Positions 8,616 to 16,893 of a DNA stretch of 32,397 nucleotides are shown one piece after another. The notes under the pieces are model-generated. The model ran no database searches. It was not told the origin of the DNA and saw only the letters and a program-made list of their open reading frames with translations. The stretch's first letter is position 1. Each line of letters starts with the position of its first letter. A program made the position numbers and the translations under genes. Origin of the DNA: Alphaproteobacteria bacterium (lineage in GTDB: Bacteria; Pseudomonadota; Alphaproteobacteria; UBA8366); assembly GCA_029861675.1 (NCBI GenBank), contig JAOTYV010000014.1, positions 1 to 32,397 of the forward strand. The letters run 5' to 3'.

Positions 8616-9761
8616 ATGGCTCAGGACGTCCGATACATCAACCCCCGCACGTCGGCGACCTGGCCGGTCGACACCGCATTGTGGCGCGCGCCGGACGATT
8701 CCGGCTATATCAATTTGACGCCGGGGGAGGGCCTTTCGCGGGATGCAATCGATGGCGCGGCACACTCCCTGTGGCGTTACGGCGCGGCGATCCGTTTGCC
8801 GGCGCAGGAGTATCAAAGCCTGGGCGAAGGCTGGACGCCGATGGTGCCGTCGCATTGGCGCGACACTCCGGTGTTGATGAAATCCGAACATCTGATGCCC
8901 TCCGGCTCGTTCAAGGACCGGGGCGTCGCCGTCATGCTGAACTATCTGCGGCAGGTTGGGGTCCGTGAAATCATGGAAGATTCGTCGGGCAATGGGGGTG
9001 CGTCCGTCGCGACTTATGGGGCCGCGCTCGATTTCGATTGCCGAATTCTGGTGCCGGCATCCGCGCCCGCACCGAAGCGCTATCAGATGGCCGCGATGGG
9101 GGCCGAGGTGGTCGCCGTCCCCGGTAGCCGGGACGATGTCGCTCAAGCGGCGCTCGACCAGGCGGACAGCCGGTTCTACGCCGGCCACAATTATCAGCCT
9201 TATTTTCTTGAAGGCACCAAGACGCTCGCGTTTGAAATTTGGGAACAACTCGGGTTCGAGGCGCCGGACTGCGTCATCATACCGTTGGGTAAAGGCAGTA
9301 ACGTGATGGGCTGCCATCTCGGTTTCGCCGAACTCCTTGGGCGCGGCGAAATCGACCGGATGCCGCGGCTGTACGGCGTGCAGGCGGCGAACGCGGCGCC
9401 GTACTACGCGGCCTACGCGGCCGACAGCGAAGAGCCGGTGCCGATCGAGGCCATGCCGACGATCGCCGATGGAATTGCGTCCGCCAAGCCCGTTCGCCTC
9501 CGGGAAGTCCTGGCGGCAATGCGGCCGACCGGCGGCGCTTGCCTCGCCGTTACCGAAGAGGAAATCATCGACGCGTTACGTGATTTCTCGGCGAAGGGGT
9601 TTTTTGTCGAGCCGACCACGGCGGCCGCCGGCGCGGGCCTCGGCAAGCTGCTCGCCGACGGTCGGGTACGCCGGGACGAGCGGATCGTCATGATCCTGAC
9701 CGGCAGCGGGTTGAAGGCGGTCGAAACGATCGGCCGTGTTCTCGGTCTGGATGTGGCGTAG
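8616..9761 (+). CDS. thrC: threonine synthase-like PLP-dependent enzyme
   Basis: Fold-type II pyridoxal-phosphate enzyme of 381 residues. The cofactor lysine is K100 in PSGSFKDRG, the phosphate/substrate loop is SSGNGGAS at 123-130, and a GTGSGLK-like motif near the C terminus (LTGSGLK) binds the cofactor phosphate or ring. This arrangement matches threonine synthases of the shorter type, which convert O-phosphohomoserine to threonine. The ATG follows GAGGAGA, an excellent ribosome-binding site. The N terminus lacks the cysteine-rich region of some ThrC proteins. No other threonine-pathway gene is adjacent, so a related beta/gamma-elimination role in a catabolic set cannot be excluded. Confidence 0.8.
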   Translation: MAQDVRYINPRTSATWPVDTALWRAPDDSGYINLTPGEGLSRDAIDGAAHSLWRYGAAIRLPAQEYQSLGEGWTPMVPSHWRDTPVLMKSEHLMPSGSFKDRGVAVMLNYLRQVGVREIMEDSSGNGGASVATYGAALDFDCRILVPASAPAPKRYQMAAMGAEVVAVPGSRDDVAQAALDQADSRFYAGHNYQPYFLEGTKTLAFEIWEQLGFEAPDCVIIPLGKGSNVMGCHLGFAELLGRGEIDRMPRLYGVQAANAAPYYAAYAADSEEPVPIEAMPTIADGIASAKPVRLREVLAAMRPTGGACLAVTEEEIIDALRDFSAKGFFVEPTTAAAGAGLGKLLADGRVRRDERIVMILTGSGLKAVETIGRVLGLDVA

Positions 9762-9780
9762 GCAATCGCCGTTCGTCGGA

Positions 9781-10926
9781 TTATTCCAGCACCTGGTCCA
9801 GCACCCATTTGTCGAAGGCGTGGGACAGGGTTTCCATATGGGTAAACCGTGACGAGGCGGTGACCGGCGCGTGCAGCCCCAATTGCTGATTCTCCACGGC
9901 GACGTTGTCTTCCGGCAGGATGGCGTCCATCCGGTAATAATACCGATCGGCCTGCTCGGCGAAATCGTTGCGGTCCAGCCGGTCCCTGGGGAAAAACGAC
10001 GTGCCGACCACTTGCATCGCTTCCGGGCCTTTCGGGTGCAGTTCGAAAATCCACATGCAGTCGATCGTCCACGCCATCATCGTCGTCGGGTAGATACAGG
10101 GATAATAGGTGCCTGTCCTGTAACGGTCCGTCAGGGTCTCGATCGGCGGGAAGCTGGTCTCGCCCGCCATCAGGCCGCGGCTGCCTTCATGGCTCGTGAA
10201 ATGGGTGATGTATTGACCGGTGGTTTCCTCATGGCTCGAGCGCGCGCGCTTGGAAACCGTTTGCCGGTTCAGCGTGCTGCCGTGCACGAAAGGGATGTGC
10301 AGCGAATCGTTGAAATTCTCGAAGTGCAGTTTCCAGTTGGCCTTGACGTCCCAGGTGACGCGTCGCGTGCACACCAGGTTTTCCGGATCGTATGCCGCGC
10401 AATTCGCCGGCAGGTCGCCCAGCCAGTCCGCCAGCGGACCGGCGTCATCGTTGAATGTCACGAACAGGAATCCGGCCCATGACTCCGTCCGCACCGGCAG
10501 GAGCGGCAGGTCGTCGTGGCGAAGATGTTCGTCCTCCTCGATCAGGGGAGTCGCAACCAGCCGGCCGTCGGTGGCGTAGGTCCATGTGTGGTAGGGGCAG
10601 GTGAAGGTCTTGCAATTGCCGTCGCCCCAGGCAATGCGCGAGCCGCGGTGGCGGCAGGAATTGTGAAAGCCGCGAATCTGTCCATCCTCGCCCCGGACCA
10701 GAATGATCGGCGCGCCGGTAATGTCCAACGTGAAATAGTCGCCGGGATCGGGCAACTGGCTCGCATGACCGACATAGTTCCAGCCCTTCATGAAGATTCG
10801 CTCCACCTCGGCCTGGTACCAGGATTGGCTGGTGTAGCACCAGTTGGGCAGCGGCGCCGCTGTCTCCGGCGGTTGGCGCACCGCGGCATAATGATCCGGG
10901 TTCAATACGTCGAGCGGTTCGGCCAT
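9781..10926 (-). CDS. aromatic ring-hydroxylating/Rieske non-heme iron oxygenase, alpha subunit
   Basis: Catalytic subunit of a two-component Rieske oxygenase. The 381-residue protein has the [2Fe-2S] Rieske site C91-x-H93 and C110-x2-H113 (CPYHTW) and the mononuclear iron site in ENFNDSLHIPFVH: D207 bridging to the Rieske centre, H210 and H215 as ligands, and D340 (LPEDN) as the likely carboxylate. The start is ATG at 10926 after GGAGA. No reductase, ferredoxin or beta subunit gene is adjacent, so it must borrow electrons from elsewhere. Substrate is not readable; relatives act on aromatic acids and on quaternary amines such as betaines. Convergent with the thrC-like gene, 19 bp apart. Confidence 0.88.
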   Translation of the reverse strand: MAEPLDVLNPDHYAAVRQPPETAAPLPNWCYTSQSWYQAEVERIFMKGWNYVGHASQLPDPGDYFTLDITGAPIILVRGEDGQIRGFHNSCRHRGSRIAWGDGNCKTFTCPYHTWTYATDGRLVATPLIEEDEHLRHDDLPLLPVRTESWAGFLFVTFNDDAGPLADWLGDLPANCAAYDPENLVCTRRVTWDVKANWKLHFENFNDSLHIPFVHGSTLNRQTVSKRARSSHEETTGQYITHFTSHEGSRGLMAGETSFPPIETLTDRYRTGTYYPCIYPTTMMAWTIDCMWIFELHPKGPEAMQVVGTSFFPRDRLDRNDFAEQADRYYYRMDAILPEDNVAVENQQLGLHAPVTASSRFTHMETLSHAFDKWVLDQVLE

Positions 10927-11303
10927 CGCGAAATCTCCGACCTTTCGATATTTTATATTTGTAGAGTGCCGCTGATGGGAATCGGTGGCAAGCTACGCTG
11001 TGCCGCCCGAGGCGGGATCTAAACGCATGTCTCTACGCCGGAAATGCCCGCTTGTGCCCAAATTGGCCGGGAATTTCTGACTTAGGGTTATTAAATCGTT
11101 GAACTATCGCCTGAATTGCCTCTCCATTCGGGTAGTGCATGGGGATATCGGATAAGTTTTTAGTCTGAGCCTTACATTTCATTGAAATACCCCGTTAGGT
11201 AGGACATGCTCACCCCAGAACCGGATCTCAGGGACGAGAGAAGGGGTATCTCGGCGTTCTTACCGACGAGGACATTCGGGAATATCAAGACAGGGAGCAA
11301 CCA
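10927..11303. other. 377-bp divergent intergenic region
   Basis: Region between the Rieske gene (minus) and the ABC transporter operon (plus). It is more AT-rich than its neighbours, with no small open frame that has a ribosome-binding site. It contains a candidate promoter for the transporter (listed separately), and a 7-bp inverted repeat ATACCCC (11187-11193) and GGGGTAT (11243-11249) that brackets the predicted start of transcription. No regulator gene or riboswitch is recognisable here. Confidence 0.6.
11182..11210 (+). promoter_or_regulatory. candidate promoter of the peptide ABC transporter operon
   Basis: TTGAAA (11182-11187, 5 of 6 to the -35 consensus), a 17-bp spacer, and CATGCT (11205-11210, a poor -10). 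This would give a leader of roughly 87 nt before the binding-protein gene. Only the -35 and spacing are good, so confidence is low. Confidence 0.25.
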
Positions 11304-12920
11304 ATGCTTAGGAAATGCCTGCAATTTCTCGCGGCGATCGCCGTTGCCGCGTCCGTTTCATCGGCCGCCGTGGCGGAGGAATTACGCATCGGGATCTATT
11401 CTGAACCATCGTCGATCGACCCGCATTTTCACAATCTGGGTCCGAACAACGCCTTCATGGCGCATATTTTCAGCCGATTGGTGGAAATGGACAGCAAGCA
11501 ACGGCTTCAGCCGGGGCTTGCGGTATCGTGGAAACCGGTCGGCGATACGACCTGGGAATTCAAGCTCCGCAAGGGCGTGAAATTTACGGACGGTTCGTCC
11601 TTCACCGCGGACGATGTCATCTTTTCCTTCGATCGTGCCTCGAACTATGTCGGCGGCAACTCCAGTTTCCGGACATATTTGAAGGGTAAGACCTTCAAGA
11701 AAATCGATTCGCATACGGTACATGTCGTCACCGCGGCGCCGTATCCGCTGATGCCGGTCGATTTGGCGCAACCCCATGTGATCTCCTCGAAGGCCAAAGG
11801 GTCGGGCAAAAAGGATGTGAACAAGGGTTTGACGACCAAGGATTTCAACACCGGCCTCGCGACCAGCGGCACCGGCCCCTACAAATTCGTGGAATGGAAA
11901 AAGGGCGATCGCATCGTTCTGGTTCCGAATCCGAACTATTGGGGCAAGAAGGCCGAATGGAGCAAGGTTACGCTGAAACCCATTCCCTCGGCGCCGAGCC
12001 GCGTCGCGGCGTTGTTGGCGGGCGATGTCGACATGATCGACAACGTACCGACGACCGACGTGGAACGGCTGAAAAAGAACCCGAAGGCGCGCCTCAGCTC
12101 CGGCATCTCCAACCGGGTGATTTATCTTCACATGGATCAGTTCCGGGATAATTCGCCGTTCGTCACCGACAAGAACGGCAAGCCGATGAAAAAGAATCCG
12201 CTGAAAGATGTGCGGGTTCGGAAGGCGATCTCGAAACTGATCAACCGGGACGCCATCGTCGCGCGTGTCATGGAAGGTCTCGCAATTCCCGCCGGACAGC
12301 TTCTGCCCAAGGGATTTTTCGGCGTGTCTTCTAAACTGTCGCCGGAGAAATTCGATCCGCAGGGTGCCAAGAAGCTGCTCAAGGCGGCGGGCTACGCGAA
12401 CGGATTCGGACTTACCATTCATGGTCCGAACAACCGTTACATCAACGACGCAAAAATCTGCGAAGTCGTTGCGCAGATGCTGACCCGCGGCGGTATTCCG
12501 ACCAAGGTATCGACCATGCCGAAGAACGTGTACTTCAAGCGGGCGTCGAAGGGCGGCAAGGACAAGTCGCCGGAATTCAGCTTCTTCCTCGTTGGATGGG
12601 GCTCGGGTACCGGCGAGGCGTCATCGCCGCTGAAGTCATTGCTGACGACGCACGACAAGTCGAAGGGCTTCGGGGCGTCAAACCGTGGACGGCACTCGGA
12701 TCCGGCCTTTGACAAACTGGTTGTCGGCGCGCTGGCGACGGTTGACGACGCCAAGCGGGCGAAGCTGCTGGCGAAGGCAACCGAGCTCGGTATCGGTCAG
12801 AACCAGGGCATTATCCCGCTGCACTACCAAGTGAATACCTGGGCGACCAAGCCGGGGCTGCGGTACGATGCCCGGACGGACGAGCGGACGATTGCAACGG
12901 ACGTCCACCGGACTAAGTAA
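11304..12920 (+). CDS. peptide/nickel-type ABC transporter, periplasmic substrate-binding protein (family 5)
   Basis: Solute-binding protein that captures the substrate in the periplasm and hands it to the permease. The 538-residue protein starts with a classical signal peptide: positive MLRKC, a hydrophobic core, and a cleavage-type AVA before EELRIG at about residue 24. The mature part has the SBP family 5 landmarks: IDPHFHNL near the start, LAVSWKPVGDTTWEFKLRKG followed by VKFTDGSSFTADDVIFSF, SGTGPYKFVEW and NPNYWG. There is no lipobox. GGGAG precedes the ATG. It heads an operon with two permeases and two ATPases. The family also binds opines, nickel, glutathione or other small solutes, so 'dipeptide' is not proven. 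Confidence 0.93.
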   Translation: MLRKCLQFLAAIAVAASVSSAAVAEELRIGIYSEPSSIDPHFHNLGPNNAFMAHIFSRLVEMDSKQRLQPGLAVSWKPVGDTTWEFKLRKGVKFTDGSSFTADDVIFSFDRASNYVGGNSSFRTYLKGKTFKKIDSHTVHVVTAAPYPLMPVDLAQPHVISSKAKGSGKKDVNKGLTTKDFNTGLATSGTGPYKFVEWKKGDRIVLVPNPNYWGKKAEWSKVTLKPIPSAPSRVAALLAGDVDMIDNVPTTDVERLKKNPKARLSSGISNRVIYLHMDQFRDNSPFVTDKNGKPMKKNPLKDVRVRKAISKLINRDAIVARVMEGLAIPAGQLLPKGFFGVSSKLSPEKFDPQGAKKLLKAAGYANGFGLTIHGPNNRYINDAKICEVVAQMLTRGGIPTKVSTMPKNVYFKRASKGGKDKSPEFSFFLVGWGSGTGEASSPLKSLLTTHDKSKGFGASNRGRHSDPAFDKLVVGALATVDDAKRAKLLAKATELGIGQNQGIIPLHYQVNTWATKPGLRYDARTDERTIATDVHRTK

Positions 12921-12934
12921 GCGGGTTAACGGAA

Positions 12935-12960
12935 CGGGCGGCCCCTGAACGGGCCGCCCG
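12935..12960 (+). terminator. intercistronic hairpin after the binding-protein gene
   Basis: Perfect 10-bp stem CGGGCGGCCC/GGGCCGCCCG with a 6-nt loop, 14 bp after the binding-protein stop and 33 bp before the first permease gene. No T run follows. In binding-protein-dependent transporters such stems commonly stabilise the upstream mRNA or cause partial termination, so that the binding protein is made in excess over the membrane parts. This is family knowledge applied by inference. Confidence 0.75.
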
Positions 12961-12992
12961 ATCGCTCCAGTGTCAGCGGGACAGGTTCAGCG

Positions 12993-13970
12993 ATGTCGGT
13001 TTTCATAATTCGGCGTCTCATTCAGGCGGCATTCGTGGTCATCGCGATGTCTATGCTCGTGTTTTCGGGCGTCTTCCTGATCGGCGACCCGGTGGAAATG
13101 TTCGTCAGCGACGATGCGGATCAGGAAGACCGGCAGCGGGTGATCGAATCGCTCGGCCTCGACAAGCCGTTCCACATGCAATACTGGATTTTTCTCAAGA
13201 ACGCGTTGCACGGCGACCTCGGCGATTCATTCGTGTTCAACGAACCGTCCCTCCTCCTGATCCTGGATCGAATGCCGGCGACCATGGAGCTTGCGATCGC
13301 CGCGTTATTGCTTGCGGTCTTTCTTGGAATCCCGCTTGGCATGTGGGCCGGTCTGCGGCCCGACTCGATGGTCAGCAAGAGCATCATGGCCACCTCCATC
13401 CTGGGGTTCAGCCTGCCGACTTTTTGGGTCGGTATCATGTTCATCATTATCTTTGCGGTGGTGCTCGGCTGGCTGCCGTCGGGCGGGCGGGCGCCGACAG
13501 AAGAATTTTTGGGCATTCAGGTCAGTTTCCTGAGCTGGAATGGTCTGGTGCACCTGTTGTTGCCGGCGGTCAATTTGGCCTTGCTGAAGATATCCCTCGT
13601 TATCCGGCTGACCCGCGCCGGGACGCGCGAGGTGGTGCACCAGGACTACATTAAATTCGCGCGGGCAAAGGGTGTCAGCGACGCCCGCATCATCTTCGTG
13701 CACGTGTTGAAAAATATCCTGATACCGATCGTGACCGTGCTCGGCCTGGAATTCGGTTCGTTGATTGCCTTCTCCGTGGTGACGGAAACGGTGTTCGCAT
13801 GGCCCGGCATGGGTAAGTTGATCATCGATTCGATCAACCAGCTCGACCGGCCGGTCATTGTCGCCTACCTCATGATCATCGTATTCATGTTTATCATCAT
13901 CAACCTCGTGGTCGACATTATGTATTCGATTCTTGATCCACGGGTGCGACTGCGGGACGTGCAAGCATGA
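12993..13970 (+). CDS. ABC transporter permease, DppB type
   Basis: First inner-membrane subunit of the importer. The 325-residue protein has an N-terminal helix (FIIRRLIQAAFVVIAMSMLVF), a periplasmic stretch containing the family motif ESLGLDKPFHMQYW, and further hydrophobic segments. The cytoplasmic coupling (EAA) loop ARAKGVSDARIIFVHVLKN contacts the ATPases. The start MSVFIIRR is typical. Its ATGA end overlaps the next permease gene by 4 bp, so the two are made together. Confidence 0.93.
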   Translation: MSVFIIRRLIQAAFVVIAMSMLVFSGVFLIGDPVEMFVSDDADQEDRQRVIESLGLDKPFHMQYWIFLKNALHGDLGDSFVFNEPSLLLILDRMPATMELAIAALLLAVFLGIPLGMWAGLRPDSMVSKSIMATSILGFSLPTFWVGIMFIIIFAVVLGWLPSGGRAPTEEFLGIQVSFLSWNGLVHLLLPAVNLALLKISLVIRLTRAGTREVVHQDYIKFARAKGVSDARIIFVHVLKNILIPIVTVLGLEFGSLIAFSVVTETVFAWPGMGKLIIDSINQLDRPVIVAYLMIIVFMFIIINLVVDIMYSILDPRVRLRDVQA

Positions 13971-14905
13971 CCATTGCAACCGAACAGGCGCCGCTCGAAG
14001 GCGTCGTTACGGATCAGAGCCTTCCGGCCAAGGAAGAGACGCCGTTTCAGCGGTTTGTTTCCGACTTTACCGAAAGCAAACTCGCGGTTGCGGGGTTCTT
14101 CATTTTTCTGTGCATTCTCTTCATCGCGGTGTTCGCGCCATGGCTCTCGCCGACCAATCCTTACGATCTGGCATCGGTCGATATCCTCGACAGCCGCCTG
14201 GCGCCGGGCGAAAAAATGATGACGGGCACGACGGCGGTGCTGGGCACCGACGGGCTGGGCCGCGACATGTTGAGCGCCATGTTCTATGGCTTGCGCATCA
14301 GCCTCGGCGTCGGCGCAATGAGCGGCGTTATCGCGCTCTGCTTCGGTGTGTGCATCGGCCTTGCGGCGGCGTATTTCGGGGGCCGCGTGGACAGTATCAT
14401 CATGCGGATCGTCGATCTGCAGCTCAGCTTCCCTACGATTTTGATCGCCCTCGTGTTGCTGGCGACGCTCGGCAAGGGCGTCGACAAGATCATTATCGCG
14501 CTGATCGTCGTGCAGTGGGCGTATTATGCGCGGACCGTGCGAGGCACCGCCCTGGTCGAACGGCGTAAGGAATATATGGAAGCGGCGACCTGTCTGGGCC
14601 TGCCGCACCGACGGGTGGTGTTCAAGCACCTGCTGCCGAATTGCCTGCCGCCGCTGATCGTTGTCGGGACGGTGCAGGTGGCGCACGCGATCGCACTGGA
14701 GGCGACGCTGTCATTCCTCGGGATCGGCCTGCCCGTCACCGAGCCTTCGCTCGGCCTGCTGATCTCGAACGGTTTCGAATATATGGGCAGCGGCAAGTAC
14801 TGGATCAGCATTTATCCGGGCATCGCCCTGCTGATCACCATTGTCAGCATCAATCTGGTCGGCGACCGGCTGCGCGACGTCCTCAACCCGCGTCTCGCCC
14901 GGTAG
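13967..14905 (+). CDS. ABC transporter permease, DppC type
   Basis: Second permease subunit, 312 residues. It begins with a cytoplasmic N-terminal tail, followed by a first helix (VAGFFIFLCILFIAVFAPWL), then the LGTDGLGRDMLS motif characteristic of DppC/OppC proteins, and further helices with the coupling loop EAATCLGLPHRRVVFKHLLPN. The protein ends in the usual LRDVLNPRL. The start overlaps dppB by 4 bp, and the stop lies 6 bp before the first ATPase gene. Confidence 0.93.
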   Translation: MTIATEQAPLEGVVTDQSLPAKEETPFQRFVSDFTESKLAVAGFFIFLCILFIAVFAPWLSPTNPYDLASVDILDSRLAPGEKMMTGTTAVLGTDGLGRDMLSAMFYGLRISLGVGAMSGVIALCFGVCIGLAAAYFGGRVDSIIMRIVDLQLSFPTILIALVLLATLGKGVDKIIIALIVVQWAYYARTVRGTALVERRKEYMEAATCLGLPHRRVVFKHLLPNCLPPLIVVGTVQVAHAIALEATLSFLGIGLPVTEPSLGLLISNGFEYMGSGKYWISIYPGIALLITIVSINLVGDRLRDVLNPRLAR

Positions 14906-14911
14906 GACAGT

Positions 14912-15895
14912 ATGGCCGACAGTCAGCCGACCTTATCCGTCGAGGATCTTAAAACCTATTTCTTCACCAAGGGCGGTGTTGCCCGCGCTGTCGACGGCGT
15001 TAGTTTCAGCATCAGCCGGGGTGAGGTGATGGGGCTCGTCGGCGAGTCCGGATCGGGCAAATCGGTTACCGGATTCTCCATCATGGGATTGGTCGACCCG
15101 CCGGGCGAAGTGGTCAGCGGCCGCATCCTGTTTCAGGGTGAAAACCTGGTCGGCGCGGATGACGAGCGGATGCGGGAATTGCGGGGCAGCCGCGTTGCGA
15201 TGATCTTCCAGGACCCGATGATGACGCTGAATCCGGTGCTGCGGATCGATACGCAAATGATCGAGGCGGTGCAGGCGCATGAAAAAGTCGACCGGCGCAC
15301 GGCCTTCGAGCGGTCGCGCGATGCGTTGGGGCAAGTCGGCATCCCGTCGCCCGAAGAGCGTCTGAGCGCGTATCCCCACCAATTTTCCGGCGGCATGCGG
15401 CAACGCGTGGCCATTGCCATCGCCCTGCTGCACCAACCCGAACTGATTATCGCGGACGAGCCGACCACTGCGCTGGACGTTACCATACAGGGGCAGATCC
15501 TGTTCGAGGTGCAAAAGCTCTGCCGCGAGCGCGGCATGTCCTTGATCTGGATAACCCATGACCTGGCGGTGGTCGCGGGATTGGCCGACAAGATTTGCGT
15601 GATGTATTCCGGCCGGATCGTCGAAACCGGCGCCATCGACGACGTGCTCGACGGCCCCCTCCACCCCTATACCAAAGGGCTCATCGGGTCGGTGCCGAGT
15701 CATAACAAGCGGGGTGAGGTGTTGGCGCAAATTCCCGGTATGGCGCCGTCGCTGCTCGATGTCCCGAGCGGTTGCGCCTTTCATCCCCGGTGCCCGCGCG
15801 CCGATGAAGCGTGCCGGCGGCAACCCGAATTATACGCCCCGGTACAGCCCGGCCATCAGGTGCGCTGCATCCATCCGCATTTGGAGCCGGCGTGA
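14912..15895 (+). CDS. ABC transporter ATP-binding protein, DppD type
   Basis: Cytoplasmic ATPase of the importer, 327 residues. Visible are Walker A GESGSGKSV, Q-loop FQDPMMTLNP, signature FSGGMRQRV, Walker B LIIADEPTTALDV, and the H-loop WITHDL. The C-terminal peptide-transporter extension contains the conserved GCAFHPRCPRADEAC, whose cysteines are those that hold an iron-sulfur cluster or zinc in related DppD proteins. AGGA precedes the ATG. The stop overlaps the next ATPase start by one base (TGATG). Confidence 0.93.
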   Translation: MADSQPTLSVEDLKTYFFTKGGVARAVDGVSFSISRGEVMGLVGESGSGKSVTGFSIMGLVDPPGEVVSGRILFQGENLVGADDERMRELRGSRVAMIFQDPMMTLNPVLRIDTQMIEAVQAHEKVDRRTAFERSRDALGQVGIPSPEERLSAYPHQFSGGMRQRVAIAIALLHQPELIIADEPTTALDVTIQGQILFEVQKLCRERGMSLIWITHDLAVVAGLADKICVMYSGRIVETGAIDDVLDGPLHPYTKGLIGSVPSHNKRGEVLAQIPGMAPSLLDVPSGCAFHPRCPRADEACRRQPELYAPVQPGHQVRCIHPHLEPA

Positions 15896-16893
15896 TGGCG
15901 GGCGCTATGGTCGAGCTGGAACACGTTTCCAAACGCTTCGTAAAATCTTTGGATATCGCCGAGAAGATTGTGAATACCTTCGGCGGGAAACTGAAGGAAC
16001 AGGTCGTGCACGCGGTCGACAAGGTCGACTTGGCGGTGAACGACGGTGAAGTGGTCGGTCTGGTTGGCGAGTCCGGCTGCGGCAAGTCGACACTCGGCCG
16101 GGTAATCGCCGGCATCCATGCCGCATCCGACGGGGTCGTACGGTTCCGTGGCCGCGACATTACGGAAATGTCATCCGCCGAGGCCAAGGAATGGGCGCTG
16201 CAGGTGCAGATGATCTTTCAGGATCCGATGTCCAGTTTGAATCCGCGACTGCGTGTCCGGGAAATTATCGGCGAGGCGGCGCAATATCACGGCTTGGCCT
16301 CGGCCGATACATTGGACGATTACGTCGATGAAATGATGCTTCGTGTCGGCCTCGAGCCGTCGTTCAAGCGGCGATTTCCACATCAATTTTCGGGAGGTCA
16401 GCGGCAGCGTATCGGCATTGCCCGGGCCTTGGCGGTCAGGCCGTCCTTTCTGGTGTGCGACGAGGCGATCGCGGCGCTCGACGTATCGATTCAGGCGCAG
16501 GTGATCAACTTGTTCATGCGGCTGCGCGAAGATCTCGGGCTGACCTATCTGTTTATCAGCCATGACCTGGGCGTGGTCGAACATCTATCGGATCGGGTTG
16601 TCATCATGTATCTCGGACGCGTCGTCGAAACCGCGCCGACCGAGGCGTTGTTCAAGGAACCCAATCATCCCTATACGGTCGCGTTGCTGGGCGAAGTGCC
16701 GCGCATCGACAATAGGGGCCGAAAATTTACGCCGGTGAAAGGCGAAATTCCCTCACCGATCGATCCACCCGCCGGTTGCCATTTCCATCCCCGTTGCCCG
16801 CACGCGATGGAGAAATGCCGAATGTCGCAGCCGATCCTTCGGGAGATTGCGCCGGGCCGCTACTCAGCATGTCATTTGAATGAGCAATCGTAG
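15895..16893 (+). CDS. ABC transporter ATP-binding protein, DppF type
   Basis: Second ATPase, 332 residues from the ATG at 15895. Walker A is GESGCGKST, the Q-loop is FQDPMSSLNP, the signature is FSGGQRQRI, and the H-loop is FISHDL. Walker B and D-loop read LVCDEAIAALDV rather than the more usual DEPvSALD; the catalytic Asp-Glu pair is intact, so activity is expected. A charged insertion of about 20 residues (SLDIAEKIVNTFGGKLKEQ) precedes the first strand of the ATPase core. The C-terminal GCHFHPRCPHAMEKC extension is present. An upstream start at 15811 would lie within dppD and is rejected. The next gene starts 14 bp before its stop. Confidence 0.92.
   Translation: MAGAMVELEHVSKRFVKSLDIAEKIVNTFGGKLKEQVVHAVDKVDLAVNDGEVVGLVGESGCGKSTLGRVIAGIHAASDGVVRFRGRDITEMSSAEAKEWALQVQMIFQDPMSSLNPRLRVREIIGEAAQYHGLASADTLDDYVDEMMLRVGLEPSFKRRFPHQFSGGQRQRIGIARALAVRPSFLVCDEAIAALDVSIQAQVINLFMRLREDLGLTYLFISHDLGVVEHLSDRVVIMYLGRVVETAPTEALFKEPNHPYTVALLGEVPRIDNRGRKFTPVKGEIPSPIDPPAGCHFHPRCPHAMEKCRMSQPILREIAPGRYSACHLNEQS

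Noticed and set aside
8475..9317. Long N-terminal extension of the argE frame
   Set aside because: It runs antisense to the thrC-like gene. The GTG at 8474 has a ribosome-binding site and gives the normal ArgE N terminus.
11206..11580. 124-codon frame upstream of and inside the binding-protein gene
   Set aside because: Most of it overlaps the binding-protein gene in another frame, and it has no ribosome-binding site or recognisable product.
15811..15894. Upstream start for the second ATPase
   Set aside because: The extra residues overlap the end of dppD in another frame; the TGATG coupling at 15893-15897 is the normal operon arrangement.
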